A DNA stretch of 37,023 nt. Source: a virus. Shown piece after piece: positions 25,270 to 31,974 of the stretch; position 1 is the first letter of the stretch, and every line of letters begins with the position of its first letter. The notes under the pieces were generated by a model. It ran no database searches and was not told where the DNA came from. It worked only from the letters and a program-made list of their open reading frames with translations. The position numbers and the translations under genes are program-made. The DNA is taken from positions 1-37,023 of IMG/VR virus record IMGVR_UViG_3300020380_000186, one strand, 5' to 3'.

Positions 25270-25869
25270 ATGTCAACAACACTAGAAAACAAGCCAGCTT
25301 ATTTGAGTCAATCCGCAGATTTTGGGGAGTCCGACTGCTGGTTATGTGTTCAATGTTTAGCCGCTTACAATCAGGGACACCATCATTATTACTGGTTAGA
25401 TCTGGAGGAGCTCAACACCGACAGCCTCGAAGAGTTCGATAAAGAATTTAACGCCGCTATCAAATTTGTAATTGACACCAGCCCAGCAGAAGGGGCTGAA
25501 GAGTGGATATTTACAGACCACAGCGGGATTGATTCTATATATTCTGAATACATCGGAAGCGAAGAACTGTTCGAGTATCTCGAAGGATTGAAACAGGCTA
25601 AAGACAACGGCCATAGTCACGAACTCTGGGAAAATTATATAAATGAATTAGACCCAAGCGACAAAGACTATGACACATTCGAGGATATGTATTATGGGGG
25701 TTATGACAGCCCCGAAGAGTTCGCAGAATCTATCTGTCAGGACTGCGGTTATATTCCAAACGATCTCCCAAGCTGGATTGAAATAGACTGGGAGAGAACA
25801 TGGGAAAATTTAAGCCAAGACTACACAGAAGTAGACGCAGACGGCCAAACCTACATATTCAGAAATTAA
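25270..25869 (+). CDS. ardA: ArdA-type antirestriction protein
   Basis: The 199-aa product shows the ArdA landmarks in order: CLAAYNQGHHHYYWLD (29-44), EEWIFTDHSGID (77-88), the helical EELFEYLEGLKQA (98-110), FEDMYYGGYDSPEEFAE (137-153), and a C-terminal IDWERTWENLSQDY (172-185) with final YIFRN. ArdA proteins are elongated acidic dimers that mimic bent B-DNA and block type I restriction-modification enzymes. The strong excess of Asp and Glu here fits this. It is about 30 residues longer than the usual 165-170 aa. It is the second gene expressed, matching the position of T7 gene 0.3 (Ocr, an unrelated DNA mimic). An intrinsic terminator follows, so it forms an early unit with the preceding gene. 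Confidence 0.9.
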   Translation: MSTTLENKPAYLSQSADFGESDCWLCVQCLAAYNQGHHHYYWLDLEELNTDSLEEFDKEFNAAIKFVIDTSPAEGAEEWIFTDHSGIDSIYSEYIGSEELFEYLEGLKQAKDNGHSHELWENYINELDPSDKDYDTFEDMYYGGYDSPEEFAESICQDCGYIPNDLPSWIEIDWERTWENLSQDYTEVDADGQTYIFRN

Positions 25870-25892
25870 ACACGCTCCAGAAGGAGCCAGAA

Positions 25893-25923
25893 GGCCTCCG
25901 AAATTTTCTTCGGGGGTCTTTAT
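25893..25923 (+). terminator. Intrinsic terminator after ardA
   Basis: GGCCTCCGAA, loop ATTTTC, TTCGGGGGTC form a 10-bp stem with two G-T pairs, followed by TTTAT. It lies 24 bp after the ardA stop. It would end or attenuate the first early transcript made by host RNA polymerase. Confidence 0.8.
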
Positions 25924-25931
25924 ACCTTCCA

Positions 25932-25948
25932 AAAACTACACTTTTATA
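25932..25948 (+). promoter_or_regulatory. Candidate phage promoter after the early terminator
   Basis: AAAACTACACTTTTATA lies directly between the terminator and the run of small genes leading to RNA polymerase. It shares AACTACACT with the site near 24355 and ACTACACTT with that at 21635. Position after a terminator supports promoter function. Confidence 0.45.
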
Positions 25949-25963
25949 GGTCTTCTATGAATG

Positions 25964-25982
25964 AGTAGTTTTTTAAACTACT
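25964..25982 (+). other. Perfect 8-bp hairpin in the leader of the small-gene operon
   Basis: AGTAGTTT, loop TTT, AAACTACT form a perfect stem 30 bp before the likely ATG at 26012. It may be an operator or an RNA stabiliser. Confidence 0.4.
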
Positions 25983-26011
25983 TACTAAACCACTACAAAA
26001 GGTACTTATTT

Positions 26012-26185
26012 ATGCCAAGCATAGAATTTATTACTTTTGATGAGGATAACAACCCACAAAAGAAAGTTTACGAAGGTAAACACATTAACGACCTCCTTTT
26101 AAATGAGGATGAGATCGGCCAAATAATATCCGACTGCATGTTCGGTAAAGGCAAAGTAAACATAAACGAGGGTGGCGATGAGTAA
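26012..26185 (+). CDS. Small acidic unknown protein
   Basis: The ATG at 26012 gives 57 aa starting MPSIEFITFDEDN and has AAAAGG upstream; an in-frame ATG at 25961 would translate the hairpin and is less likely. The protein has a beta-like start, NPQKKVYEGKHINDLLL, and an acidic helical end. I do not recognise it. It is the first of a chain of small overlapping genes reaching to RNA polymerase, and its end overlaps the next start by 8 bp. Confidence 0.6.
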   Translation: MPSIEFITFDEDNNPQKKVYEGKHINDLLLNEDEIGQIISDCMFGKGKVNINEGGDE

Positions 26186-26528
26186 AAAGAAAATCAAATA
26201 CGAGCAACAGCCTCGTAGAATTATCGCCATCACAGCATGGAACTCTGGAACCTCTATTGCATGGTCATCAGGACACGACCCTAATATTATTCATGCAACT
26301 AAGGCCGTAAGAAAAGCCAAGAGGGATAACAAGTTACTAGGCTGGCAAATTATGACTGCTCACATATTCGACATCGAAGACTGTGAGCGGTGGGCATGGG
26401 ATGGCTACCAGTTAGTCAACCCAGATATAGTTGATAAAGAATCACGATCATATAAGGAGCAGTATTACAACCAGTACAAAGGATGTAAACCTTTTAAGTT
26501 AATCGAAAGTCTACAGGTGGTGACATGA
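26178..26528 (+). CDS. Unknown basic protein
   Basis: The ATG at 26178 (116 aa) is preferred over the GTG two codons earlier because GAGGG lies at good spacing. The N-terminus is basic (MSKKKIKYEQQPRR), followed by a beta-like stretch IIAITAWNSGTSIAWSS and a helix (ATKAVRKAKRDNKLLG), then a Trp-rich, acidic part (DIEDCERWAWDGYQLVN). No known motif is seen. The end overlaps the next gene by 4 bp (ATGA). Confidence 0.65.
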   Translation: MSKKKIKYEQQPRRIIAITAWNSGTSIAWSSGHDPNIIHATKAVRKAKRDNKLLGWQIMTAHIFDIEDCERWAWDGYQLVNPDIVDKESRSYKEQYYNQYKGCKPFKLIESLQVVT

Positions 26529-26713
26529 TTAAACACTACATCGAAGACAAGGATAATATCCCAGCCATATTAGATCATGGCTGGATAGTCCTTAAAAATA
26601 CATGGACTGATTGCCCACCAAGTATTCAAAAAAGAATTAACAACGATCTAATGTCACAATTTTTTGGCAACGACCCAAAACTAATGAAGCAACATCAGGA
26701 GGATTTAAACTAA
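26525..26713 (+). CDS. Small unknown protein (62 aa)
   Basis: The product MIKHYIEDKDNIPAILDHGW and onward is mixed in charge with a C-terminal helix (NNDLMSQFFGNDPKLMKQ). It is coupled at both ends (ATGA start overlap, TAATG end overlap). AGGTGG precedes the start. No family is recognised; position in the tightly packed operon supports it as a gene. Confidence 0.6.
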   Translation: MIKHYIEDKDNIPAILDHGWIVLKNTWTDCPPSIQKRINNDLMSQFFGNDPKLMKQHQEDLN

Positions 26714-26895
26714 TGCCTATTTATAAGGTCGCAATGGCCGAATCACATTCTCAGTTTTATAAAGTTAAAGCTAAGAATGAAGATGAAGCAATAGAGAGAG
26801 CCTACATGTATGACGAAGACCAAGACTGGGCTATCGATACATGGGATGAAGGCATCGAAACACAAGACTACGCATTTACAGAGGAGGAAAGCTAA
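26713..26895 (+). CDS. Small acidic protein, DpnD/PcfM-like pattern
   Basis: Sixty residues: PIYKVAMAESHSQFYKVKAK, then NEDEAIERAYMYDEDQDW and an acidic tail ending EEES. A short strand pair followed by a NEDEAIERA helix is the shape of small DpnD/PcfM-type proteins found on phages and plasmids, though the resemblance is general. GGAGG lies upstream and the start overlaps the previous stop (TAATG). Confidence 0.6.
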   Translation: MPIYKVAMAESHSQFYKVKAKNEDEAIERAYMYDEDQDWAIDTWDEGIETQDYAFTEEES

Positions 26896-27191
26896 TGCCA
26901 ATGAGCTTAAGTGATTATCCAGTTTGCACCGATCAGGTGCAACATGACTGGAAGTATCGAATAGTATTTACTATTGATTGTGATTATGAGGAGTTAGTGC
27001 AAGCTATCGACCTCGACTATGTGAGAAGAGGTAGCGACTTAAAGGTTAGTTGCTACACCGACTCTAAAGATGAGCTTGAAAGCTGGTTAGAACCAGAGTA
27101 TGACAAGTTCTGTGAAAACGTACTTAACCCAGAGCTAGCAGAGTCTTGCAGCTATGCGGTTGTTTATAGAAAAAGAGGTGCTAACAAATGA
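26895..27191 (+). CDS. Unknown acidic protein (98 aa)
   Basis: It begins MPMSLSDYPVCTDQVQHDW and contains four Cys, a strand-rich middle (YRIVFTIDCDYEELVQAIDL) and a final strand YAVVYRKRG. The alternating strand and helix order suggests a small alpha/beta domain. GAGGAGGAAAG precedes the start. No family is recognised. The 3' end overlaps the next ATG by 4 bp. Confidence 0.65.
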   Translation: MPMSLSDYPVCTDQVQHDWKYRIVFTIDCDYEELVQAIDLDYVRRGSDLKVSCYTDSKDELESWLEPEYDKFCENVLNPELAESCSYAVVYRKRGANK

Positions 27192-27517
27192 GCCAACAAA
27201 AAATAATAATCAACAGATCACTATATTGTGACTGGAGATTTAATGGCTGTGGTGATGACTGGGATGACTTCATAGACTCCTATGGCTTTAGTCCACAGTT
27301 CCTTATCGATGGTAAAACCATTAATGATGTATCTTTAGAGGATGTATTTTGGAGTTGTGGTTATATGTACAATGACCAAATACAAAATCTTAAAGAACTT
27401 GATACACCAGAGAATAGAAAAGAGTTCGGAGATGACTTCTTTGATTATGAAGGGGTTGAAATCGTACCAACAGAACTAATGAAGTTCGATTTAATCTGGG
27501 AAGGGGAGGAAAGCTAA
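27188..27517 (+). CDS. Unknown acidic protein (109 aa)
   Basis: A strongly acidic protein rich in Asp, Trp and Phe (CDWRFNGCGDDWDDFIDSYG; YEGVEIVPTELMKFDLIW), with a final EGEES. The high negative charge and aromatic content would suit a DNA mimic or a protein-binding inhibitor, but nothing specific supports either. AAGAGGTG lies upstream. The stop overlaps the next ATG (TAATG). Confidence 0.65.
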   Translation: MSQQKIIINRSLYCDWRFNGCGDDWDDFIDSYGFSPQFLIDGKTINDVSLEDVFWSCGYMYNDQIQNLKELDTPENRKEFGDDFFDYEGVEIVPTELMKFDLIWEGEES

Positions 27518-27855
27518 TGGGATTAGATGAACAGTTCAAACGTATTCATCTGGAGTACGGCATCATCAACGATAGATGGATGTTTAACGACCAACTTGAA
27601 TACAGCGATAGCGATTATCTTAGGGAGATCGGTGCTAATGACATCGAACTTCTTAAGTTATTAAAAGAAAATCCGTTATGGCATACTCAAGTACAGCGAC
27701 TAACTTATATCTTGGGAGTTATTAATAATCTCTCAGGCAATACGGATAAGTTAATAGTGTTACCAGATGATTCATGTAAGGCTAGAAATTTATTAATTAA
27801 GCATATTATTGAGGATTTAATTCCAGTAGTGGAGGCGATGAACTCATGCAGATAG
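27517..27855 (+). CDS. Unknown helical protein (112 aa)
   Basis: A mostly helical protein (IGANDIELLKLLKENPLWHT; VQRLTYILGVINNLSG; LLIKHIIEDLIPVVEAMNS) without membrane segments or recognisable motifs. It is preceded by GGGGAGGAAAG, the strongest ribosome binding site in this row. Its end overlaps the next gene by 10 bp. Confidence 0.65.
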   Translation: MGLDEQFKRIHLEYGIINDRWMFNDQLEYSDSDYLREIGANDIELLKLLKENPLWHTQVQRLTYILGVINNLSGNTDKLIVLPDDSCKARNLLIKHIIEDLIPVVEAMNSCR

Positions 27856-28037
27856 TTAATAAAGAAATGAAAACGTATGAAATTGTTTATAGTAGTGCTT
27901 CAACAAATTTTGTTGAGGCCTACTATATAAAAGCAGTTAATTTATACGAGGCATTGACTAGCTTTATGCGAAGCAAGATACCTTATAACGATATTTATGA
28001 GGTGAAGTTATGCAAAGCGAACAATAAGGTAGCTTAG
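27846..28037 (+). CDS. Small unknown protein (63 aa)
   Basis: The ATG at 27846 follows GGAGGCGATG at a good distance; an in-frame ATG at 27873 is also possible. The sequence TYEIVYSSASTNFVEAYYIK then a helix (AVNLYEALTSFMRSK) and strand (DIYEVKLCKAN) suggests a small alpha/beta fold similar in outline to the 60-aa protein at 26713. No function is known. Confidence 0.55.
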   Translation: MQIVNKEMKTYEIVYSSASTNFVEAYYIKAVNLYEALTSFMRSKIPYNDIYEVKLCKANNKVA

Positions 28038-28038
28038 T

Positions 28039-28182
28039 ATGAGTCTCATAAAATTAAATATTATTCTGTTGACATTTTTATTCATGTCATTAACAATCCA
28101 AATAGGATTTAACCCTGATTACAACCTACTACTTAAGGAGCATGGATTACCAGCTATACAAACTAGCGAAGAAAAAACCTAA
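28039..28182 (+). CDS. Tiny membrane protein (47 aa)
   Basis: MSLIKLNIILLTFLFMSLTI starts a product with one hydrophobic helix (residues 4-24) and a short polar tail ending in SEEKT. AAGGT lies upstream. The 3' end overlaps the next gene by 41 bp in another frame. A small inner-membrane protein could be a host-membrane effector; this is inference from composition alone. Confidence 0.5.
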   Translation: MSLIKLNIILLTFLFMSLTIQIGFNPDYNLLLKEHGLPAIQTSEEKT

Positions 28183-28477
28183 CAAAGCCCACTCTAATAA
28201 TGCTGGGCTTATTCTCTACTTCACTAAGGGTGATGACTTTACCCCTAACGGACAATGGATTAGTTATTCATACAATTACTATCCATCCAATGCTATCTAT
28301 TGGACTATGCTACCTGATAATCCAGAGAAGATAGAGACAGAAGATGAGGCTAGCGATAGGGCTATGAATGAACTACTTAAGCAAACCTTTACTAATGTCG
28401 AGCATAGGGTAGCTATGTATTCGACAGTTAAATTAGTATGGAATACAGCACGGAGGTTTTTTAATGGAAGAAAGTAA
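28142..28477 (+). CDS. Unknown basic protein (111 aa)
   Basis: Lys-rich at the start (LYKLAKKKPNKAHSNNAG), aromatic in the middle (ISYSYNYYPSNAIYWTM) and helical toward the end (EASDRAMNELLKQTF), finishing with RRFFNGRK. AAGGAG is immediately upstream. I do not recognise it. It overlaps the next gene by 14 bp. Confidence 0.6.
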   Translation: MDYQLYKLAKKKPNKAHSNNAGLILYFTKGDDFTPNGQWISYSYNYYPSNAIYWTMLPDNPEKIETEDEASDRAMNELLKQTFTNVEHRVAMYSTVKLVWNTARRFFNGRK

Positions 28478-28640
28478 AAAGTTACAAGCCTTTTTACCAC
28501 CCCAAGTATGCAATAGGCTAGATCATCTAGCTAAATACATGGGCATTACCAGAGCCGAGCTAGCTAAACGTATTATTACTGAATGGCTTGAAGGTAAATA
28601 CGCCAAAACTATAGAGTTTTGGAGTGATGCGAAGCCTTGA
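28464..28640 (+). CDS. Ribbon-helix-helix-like small protein next to RNA polymerase
   Basis: A 58-aa protein preceded by a good GGAGG (28452-28456). The sequence KLQAFLPPQVCNRLDHLAKY then MGITRAELAKRIITEWLEGK has the order of a beta strand and two helices seen in Arc/CopG-type ribbon-helix-helix DNA-binding proteins, with the typical GxTRAELxxxII between the helices. It overlaps the RNA polymerase start by 14 bp and is co-translated with it. It may repress or time transcription of the phage or host. Confidence 0.6.
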   Translation: MEESKKLQAFLPPQVCNRLDHLAKYMGITRAELAKRIITEWLEGKYAKTIEFWSDAKP

Positions 28641-30999
28641 CGATCAACTAGCTAATGAAGACCTGATGTTAAACATGGGTCAGAATAGAATAAGATCACA
28701 ACACAATCGAAAACAAGCAGCGAGCATGGAGTCTCTCACCATTTATGGCGAGGCTCTATGCTCTTTTAATGTGGATATAATTGTCAGTCACTTGCGAGCC
28801 ATCAGGAGGAAAATAGAGCAGGGAAAAGCTGGCACTAACTATGCAATGCTTACCCCCTTACTAGAATTACCACCCCAACAAATTGCAGCTGCATCCATTA
28901 GATCTGTAGTCGATACCTTATCTAGTACACCAAGTCTGCATCAGCTAGCAGCTGGTGTTATCGAAAAGATATGGATAGAGACAATGCTCGATAGAGCTAC
29001 AGATAGTGAGTTATCCAAGTACAAGAAAGGTAGGCATAAAAAAAGATACAGAATATTTTTAATAAATAATATGACCAATACAGAATACTGGAATCCAAGA
29101 CAACGGATGGCAAGTGGATTATTTATGGTCGAACTTATACAAAAATATACTGGATTAATAGAAATTTTTTTAGATAAATCTTGCAAGCCAGCAAGACGAA
29201 TGGTTCGAGCAACCGACAAGTGTATGGAGTGGGTAAAAAAAATTGATACTGAAGTTAGAATAACCAGCCCTAACTTCTTACCTATGCTTATTAAACCGAA
29301 GCGATGGAGTAACCCATATGATGGTGGATACTACAATGAGAATATAAAATTTAATTTATTTAAAAGTAATAACAAAGAGATAGCCTCTAGAATATACAAC
29401 GATACAGCCTTTTTAAAAGTAGCCAACATACAAGGGGAAGTTAGCTGGTGTATTAATAAATATATTTTAGATCAGGTGCTGCATGCTTACGATAACAACC
29501 TAGAGATAGGCTGCTTATTACCAAGAGATGGATATGCAGTACCGCCATACCCTAAACATTTAGATGAAGACGACCCACTTGTTATTAAATGGAGAATAAA
29601 CTGCAAGAGAATTATAGATAAGAATAACCAAACTAAAGGTAGTCGCATAGGTATTGCCAAGATGTTATGGATGGCTGAGAAATATAAAGATGAACCTAAC
29701 TTATACTTTCCAAAGCAACTAGATTTTAGAGGTCGAGTATATGATAGAGTTCCTTTTCTTAATTCTCAAGGCAATGATTTATCAAGAGCACTACTGCAAT
29801 TTACAAACGGCAAGCTAATCAAAACGGAAGATGATTTGTCGTGGTTAAAAATACATGGTGCAAATATGTATGGAATCAAACATGACTTTCAAACAAAGAT
29901 AGATTGGGTTAATAATAATTTAAAAACTATTTATGGAATTGGTAGAGATTGTTGGACAGCCCCTGACTTTTGGTTGCGAGCAGATAAGGCTTGGAGTTTT
30001 CTTGCTTTTTGCAGGGCAATCTATCTTTATCAACAAGAACCAAGTAGCTATTTATGTCAGCTTCCCTGCCACCTTGATTGCACTTGCAGTTCTATTCAGC
30101 ACTTCTCAGGTTTGCTCCGTGACAAAGTAATGGGAGAGAAAGTTAATTTAATTAATAGCGATAGACCACAAGATATATACAGCGAAGTTGCAAGCAAAGT
30201 AAACCAGAGATTAGTACAGGCTAAAGACCCAAGAGCTAGCAAGTGGTTGATGTTAAACGTGGATAGATCATTGACTAAGCCTTGCGTTATGACAGCACCA
30301 TACTCAGCAACTAATAGTGCTTTCTATCACCACGCCTACAGTTGGGCTATCGAGCGTGGGTCAATGCTAGGCAAGAATAACTGGACAAGAGGTAAAGGTG
30401 CTATGAGTACAGTAAGTTATATGGCTAACGTGCTGTATCAGGAGTCAGCAAAGGCTATCGAACCAGCATGCGTAGCAATGAAATGGTTTAGAGCTATAGG
30501 TAGAGAGCTAGGTAAAGTAAACAAAGCAGTACATTGGACTAGCCCTACTGGTTTGTATGTTGAACAGAAGTATTACGACCCAAAAAAAATAAGAATACAA
30601 TTACGTTATTTATCTGACGTATATCTAGATATAAGAACAAACGAGGATACCCCAGATTTTAATACAAAGAAGATGGGGCATGCGATCTCAGCAAATATAT
30701 TACATAGTTTTGATGCAAGTCATATGGCATTTTCTACGATTCATGCTTCAATAAGGGGAGTCGAAAATATCGCTGGCATCCACGATTGTTTCGTAACTAC
30801 GCCGTCTGAAATGAGTCTACTCCGTAACTCAGTTAGACAGTCATTCGCTGATATGTATTCAGTAGATCAACTGTCAAAACTAAAGGGAGAATTGAAAGCC
30901 CAATTAACAGACAAACAAATAGAAGCACTACCTCCAGAGCCTACTCATGGAGAGCTAGATGTTTTACTTACACGTTCATCAACCTATTTCATAACATGA
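28627..30999 (+). CDS. Single-subunit T7-family RNA polymerase
   Basis: From the ATG at 28627 (or a GTG one codon earlier) the protein has about 790 aa against 883 for T7, shortened mainly in the N-terminal domain. Counting from the GTG, the core motifs are DFRGRVYDRVPF (D367), motif A LDCTCSSIQHFSG with the catalytic Asp at 485, motif B with K552 in LTKPCVMTAPY and Tyr560, and motif C HDCFVTTP with the second catalytic Asp at 721. NILHSFDASHM just before motif C is also conserved. All key residues are present, so it should be active. It would transcribe middle and late genes from phage promoters. It overlaps the SSB start by 4 bp. Confidence 0.97.
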   Translation: MRSLDDQLANEDLMLNMGQNRIRSQHNRKQAASMESLTIYGEALCSFNVDIIVSHLRAIRRKIEQGKAGTNYAMLTPLLELPPQQIAAASIRSVVDTLSSTPSLHQLAAGVIEKIWIETMLDRATDSELSKYKKGRHKKRYRIFLINNMTNTEYWNPRQRMASGLFMVELIQKYTGLIEIFLDKSCKPARRMVRATDKCMEWVKKIDTEVRITSPNFLPMLIKPKRWSNPYDGGYYNENIKFNLFKSNNKEIASRIYNDTAFLKVANIQGEVSWCINKYILDQVLHAYDNNLEIGCLLPRDGYAVPPYPKHLDEDDPLVIKWRINCKRIIDKNNQTKGSRIGIAKMLWMAEKYKDEPNLYFPKQLDFRGRVYDRVPFLNSQGNDLSRALLQFTNGKLIKTEDDLSWLKIHGANMYGIKHDFQTKIDWVNNNLKTIYGIGRDCWTAPDFWLRADKAWSFLAFCRAIYLYQQEPSSYLCQLPCHLDCTCSSIQHFSGLLRDKVMGEKVNLINSDRPQDIYSEVASKVNQRLVQAKDPRASKWLMLNVDRSLTKPCVMTAPYSATNSAFYHHAYSWAIERGSMLGKNNWTRGKGAMSTVSYMANVLYQESAKAIEPACVAMKWFRAIGRELGKVNKAVHWTSPTGLYVEQKYYDPKKIRIQLRYLSDVYLDIRTNEDTPDFNTKKMGHAISANILHSFDASHMAFSTIHASIRGVENIAGIHDCFVTTPSEMSLLRNSVRQSFADMYSVDQLSKLKGELKAQLTDKQIEALPPEPTHGELDVLLTRSSTYFIT

Positions 31000-31631
31000 G
31001 CCAGATCAAAGCAAAACCTTTTTATATCTTCACCCCAGAGTGCGGTGTTGCATGGAGTCATCTAGTTAAACCAGATGATGCTTTTAATAAAGCACCAGAA
31101 TGGAGCGTAACTTTATTGCTAGATACAGACGATAAAGAAACAGCAATGGTGTTCCAACAATTCGAGGATGGACTAGACCAATGGAAAGGTCAGCTAAAAG
31201 CAGCCTTCCCAGATACAACTTTTAAATTAGGAGAACACTCAAGGTATGAGTTTACTGACTTCGAGGGCAAGAAAGTATTGTCAATCAAATGTAAAAAGCC
31301 TGTTGAAGCTGGGCAAGGTGCTAATAGATTTAAGAATACACCGCCAGTATTAGTCGATAAGTATGGCACTCCAATTACAGGAGAGGAAAGAGAGAAGTAC
31401 ATAGGACTAGGTAGAGGAACAACAGTACAAGCCAAGCTAAGAGTACAAGGCTACAACCATCCGCAGTATGGTGTTGGATTAACAGTCCAACCAGAAGCCA
31501 TAGTCATTATGAAATTCGTTCCATATGAAAAAACGACAGACCTCTCAGGGTTCAAGTTCCAAAGCAAAAACGAAACGCAAGACCTCACACCCTCAAACGT
31601 TGAAAACTCCTTCGGGGGTAGTACATTTTAG
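30996..31631 (+). CDS. ssDNA-binding protein (T7 gp2.5-like)
   Basis: A 211-aa protein (T7 gp2.5: 232 aa) directly after RNA polymerase with a 4-bp overlap. The pattern CGVAWSHLVKPDDAFNKAPE, followed by WSVTLLLD, fits the OB-fold of gp2.5, and a later GRGTTVQAKLRVQGYN and YGVGLTVQPEAIVIMKF are typical of the family. T7 gp2.5 ends in an acidic tail with terminal Phe that contacts DNA polymerase and helicase. Here the end is SNVENSFGGSTF: the terminal Phe is kept but the acidic run is nearly absent. The last 107 bp also encode the start of endonuclease I. Confidence 0.9.
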   Translation: MSQIKAKPFYIFTPECGVAWSHLVKPDDAFNKAPEWSVTLLLDTDDKETAMVFQQFEDGLDQWKGQLKAAFPDTTFKLGEHSRYEFTDFEGKKVLSIKCKKPVEAGQGANRFKNTPPVLVDKYGTPITGEEREKYIGLGRGTTVQAKLRVQGYNHPQYGVGLTVQPEAIVIMKFVPYEKTTDLSGFKFQSKNETQDLTPSNVENSFGGSTF

Positions 31632-31974
31632 ATCAAAGTTCGAGGCTCAAGTTGCCTCTGACTTAATCAAAAAGAATGTACAATTCAGCTATGAAACTGT
31701 CAGCTATGATTACATCATCAGCAGTAGCTACACTCCTGACATCATCCTTCCTTCATGTGTGGTTGAACTCAAAGGAACGCTACTTAAAGAAGAGAGAAAA
31801 AAATATATTGCAGTCAAGACGCAACATCCCACACTAAGCTTGCGGTTCTGTTTTCAAAACGCAAACAACAAACTTAGTAAAGCCAAGAGAAGCCTGACGT
31901 ATTGGCAATGGGCTGAACGTCACGGCTTTCTTTGGTGTAACAAAACTATCCCAAAAGAATGGTATGCCGAGTAA
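31525..31974 (+). CDS. Endonuclease I, Holliday-junction resolvase (T7 gp3-like)
   Basis: This 149-aa product has the same length as T7 gp3. Catalytic residues are visible: E40 in FRSKFEAQVA, D72 in YTPDIILP, and E81-x-K83 in VVELKG. Further family positions are the RKKYIAVKTQHP helix and CNKTIPKEWY near the C-terminus. It cleaves branched DNA and degrades host DNA to nucleotide precursors. The N-terminus is Lys/Ser rich. The ATG lies inside the SSB gene, and I found no later ATG that would preserve E40; the end overlaps primase/helicase by 11 bp. Confidence 0.95.
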   Translation: MKKRQTSQGSSSKAKTKRKTSHPQTLKTPSGVVHFRSKFEAQVASDLIKKNVQFSYETVSYDYIISSSYTPDIILPSCVVELKGTLLKEERKKYIAVKTQHPTLSLRFCFQNANNKLSKAKRSLTYWQWAERHGFLWCNKTIPKEWYAE

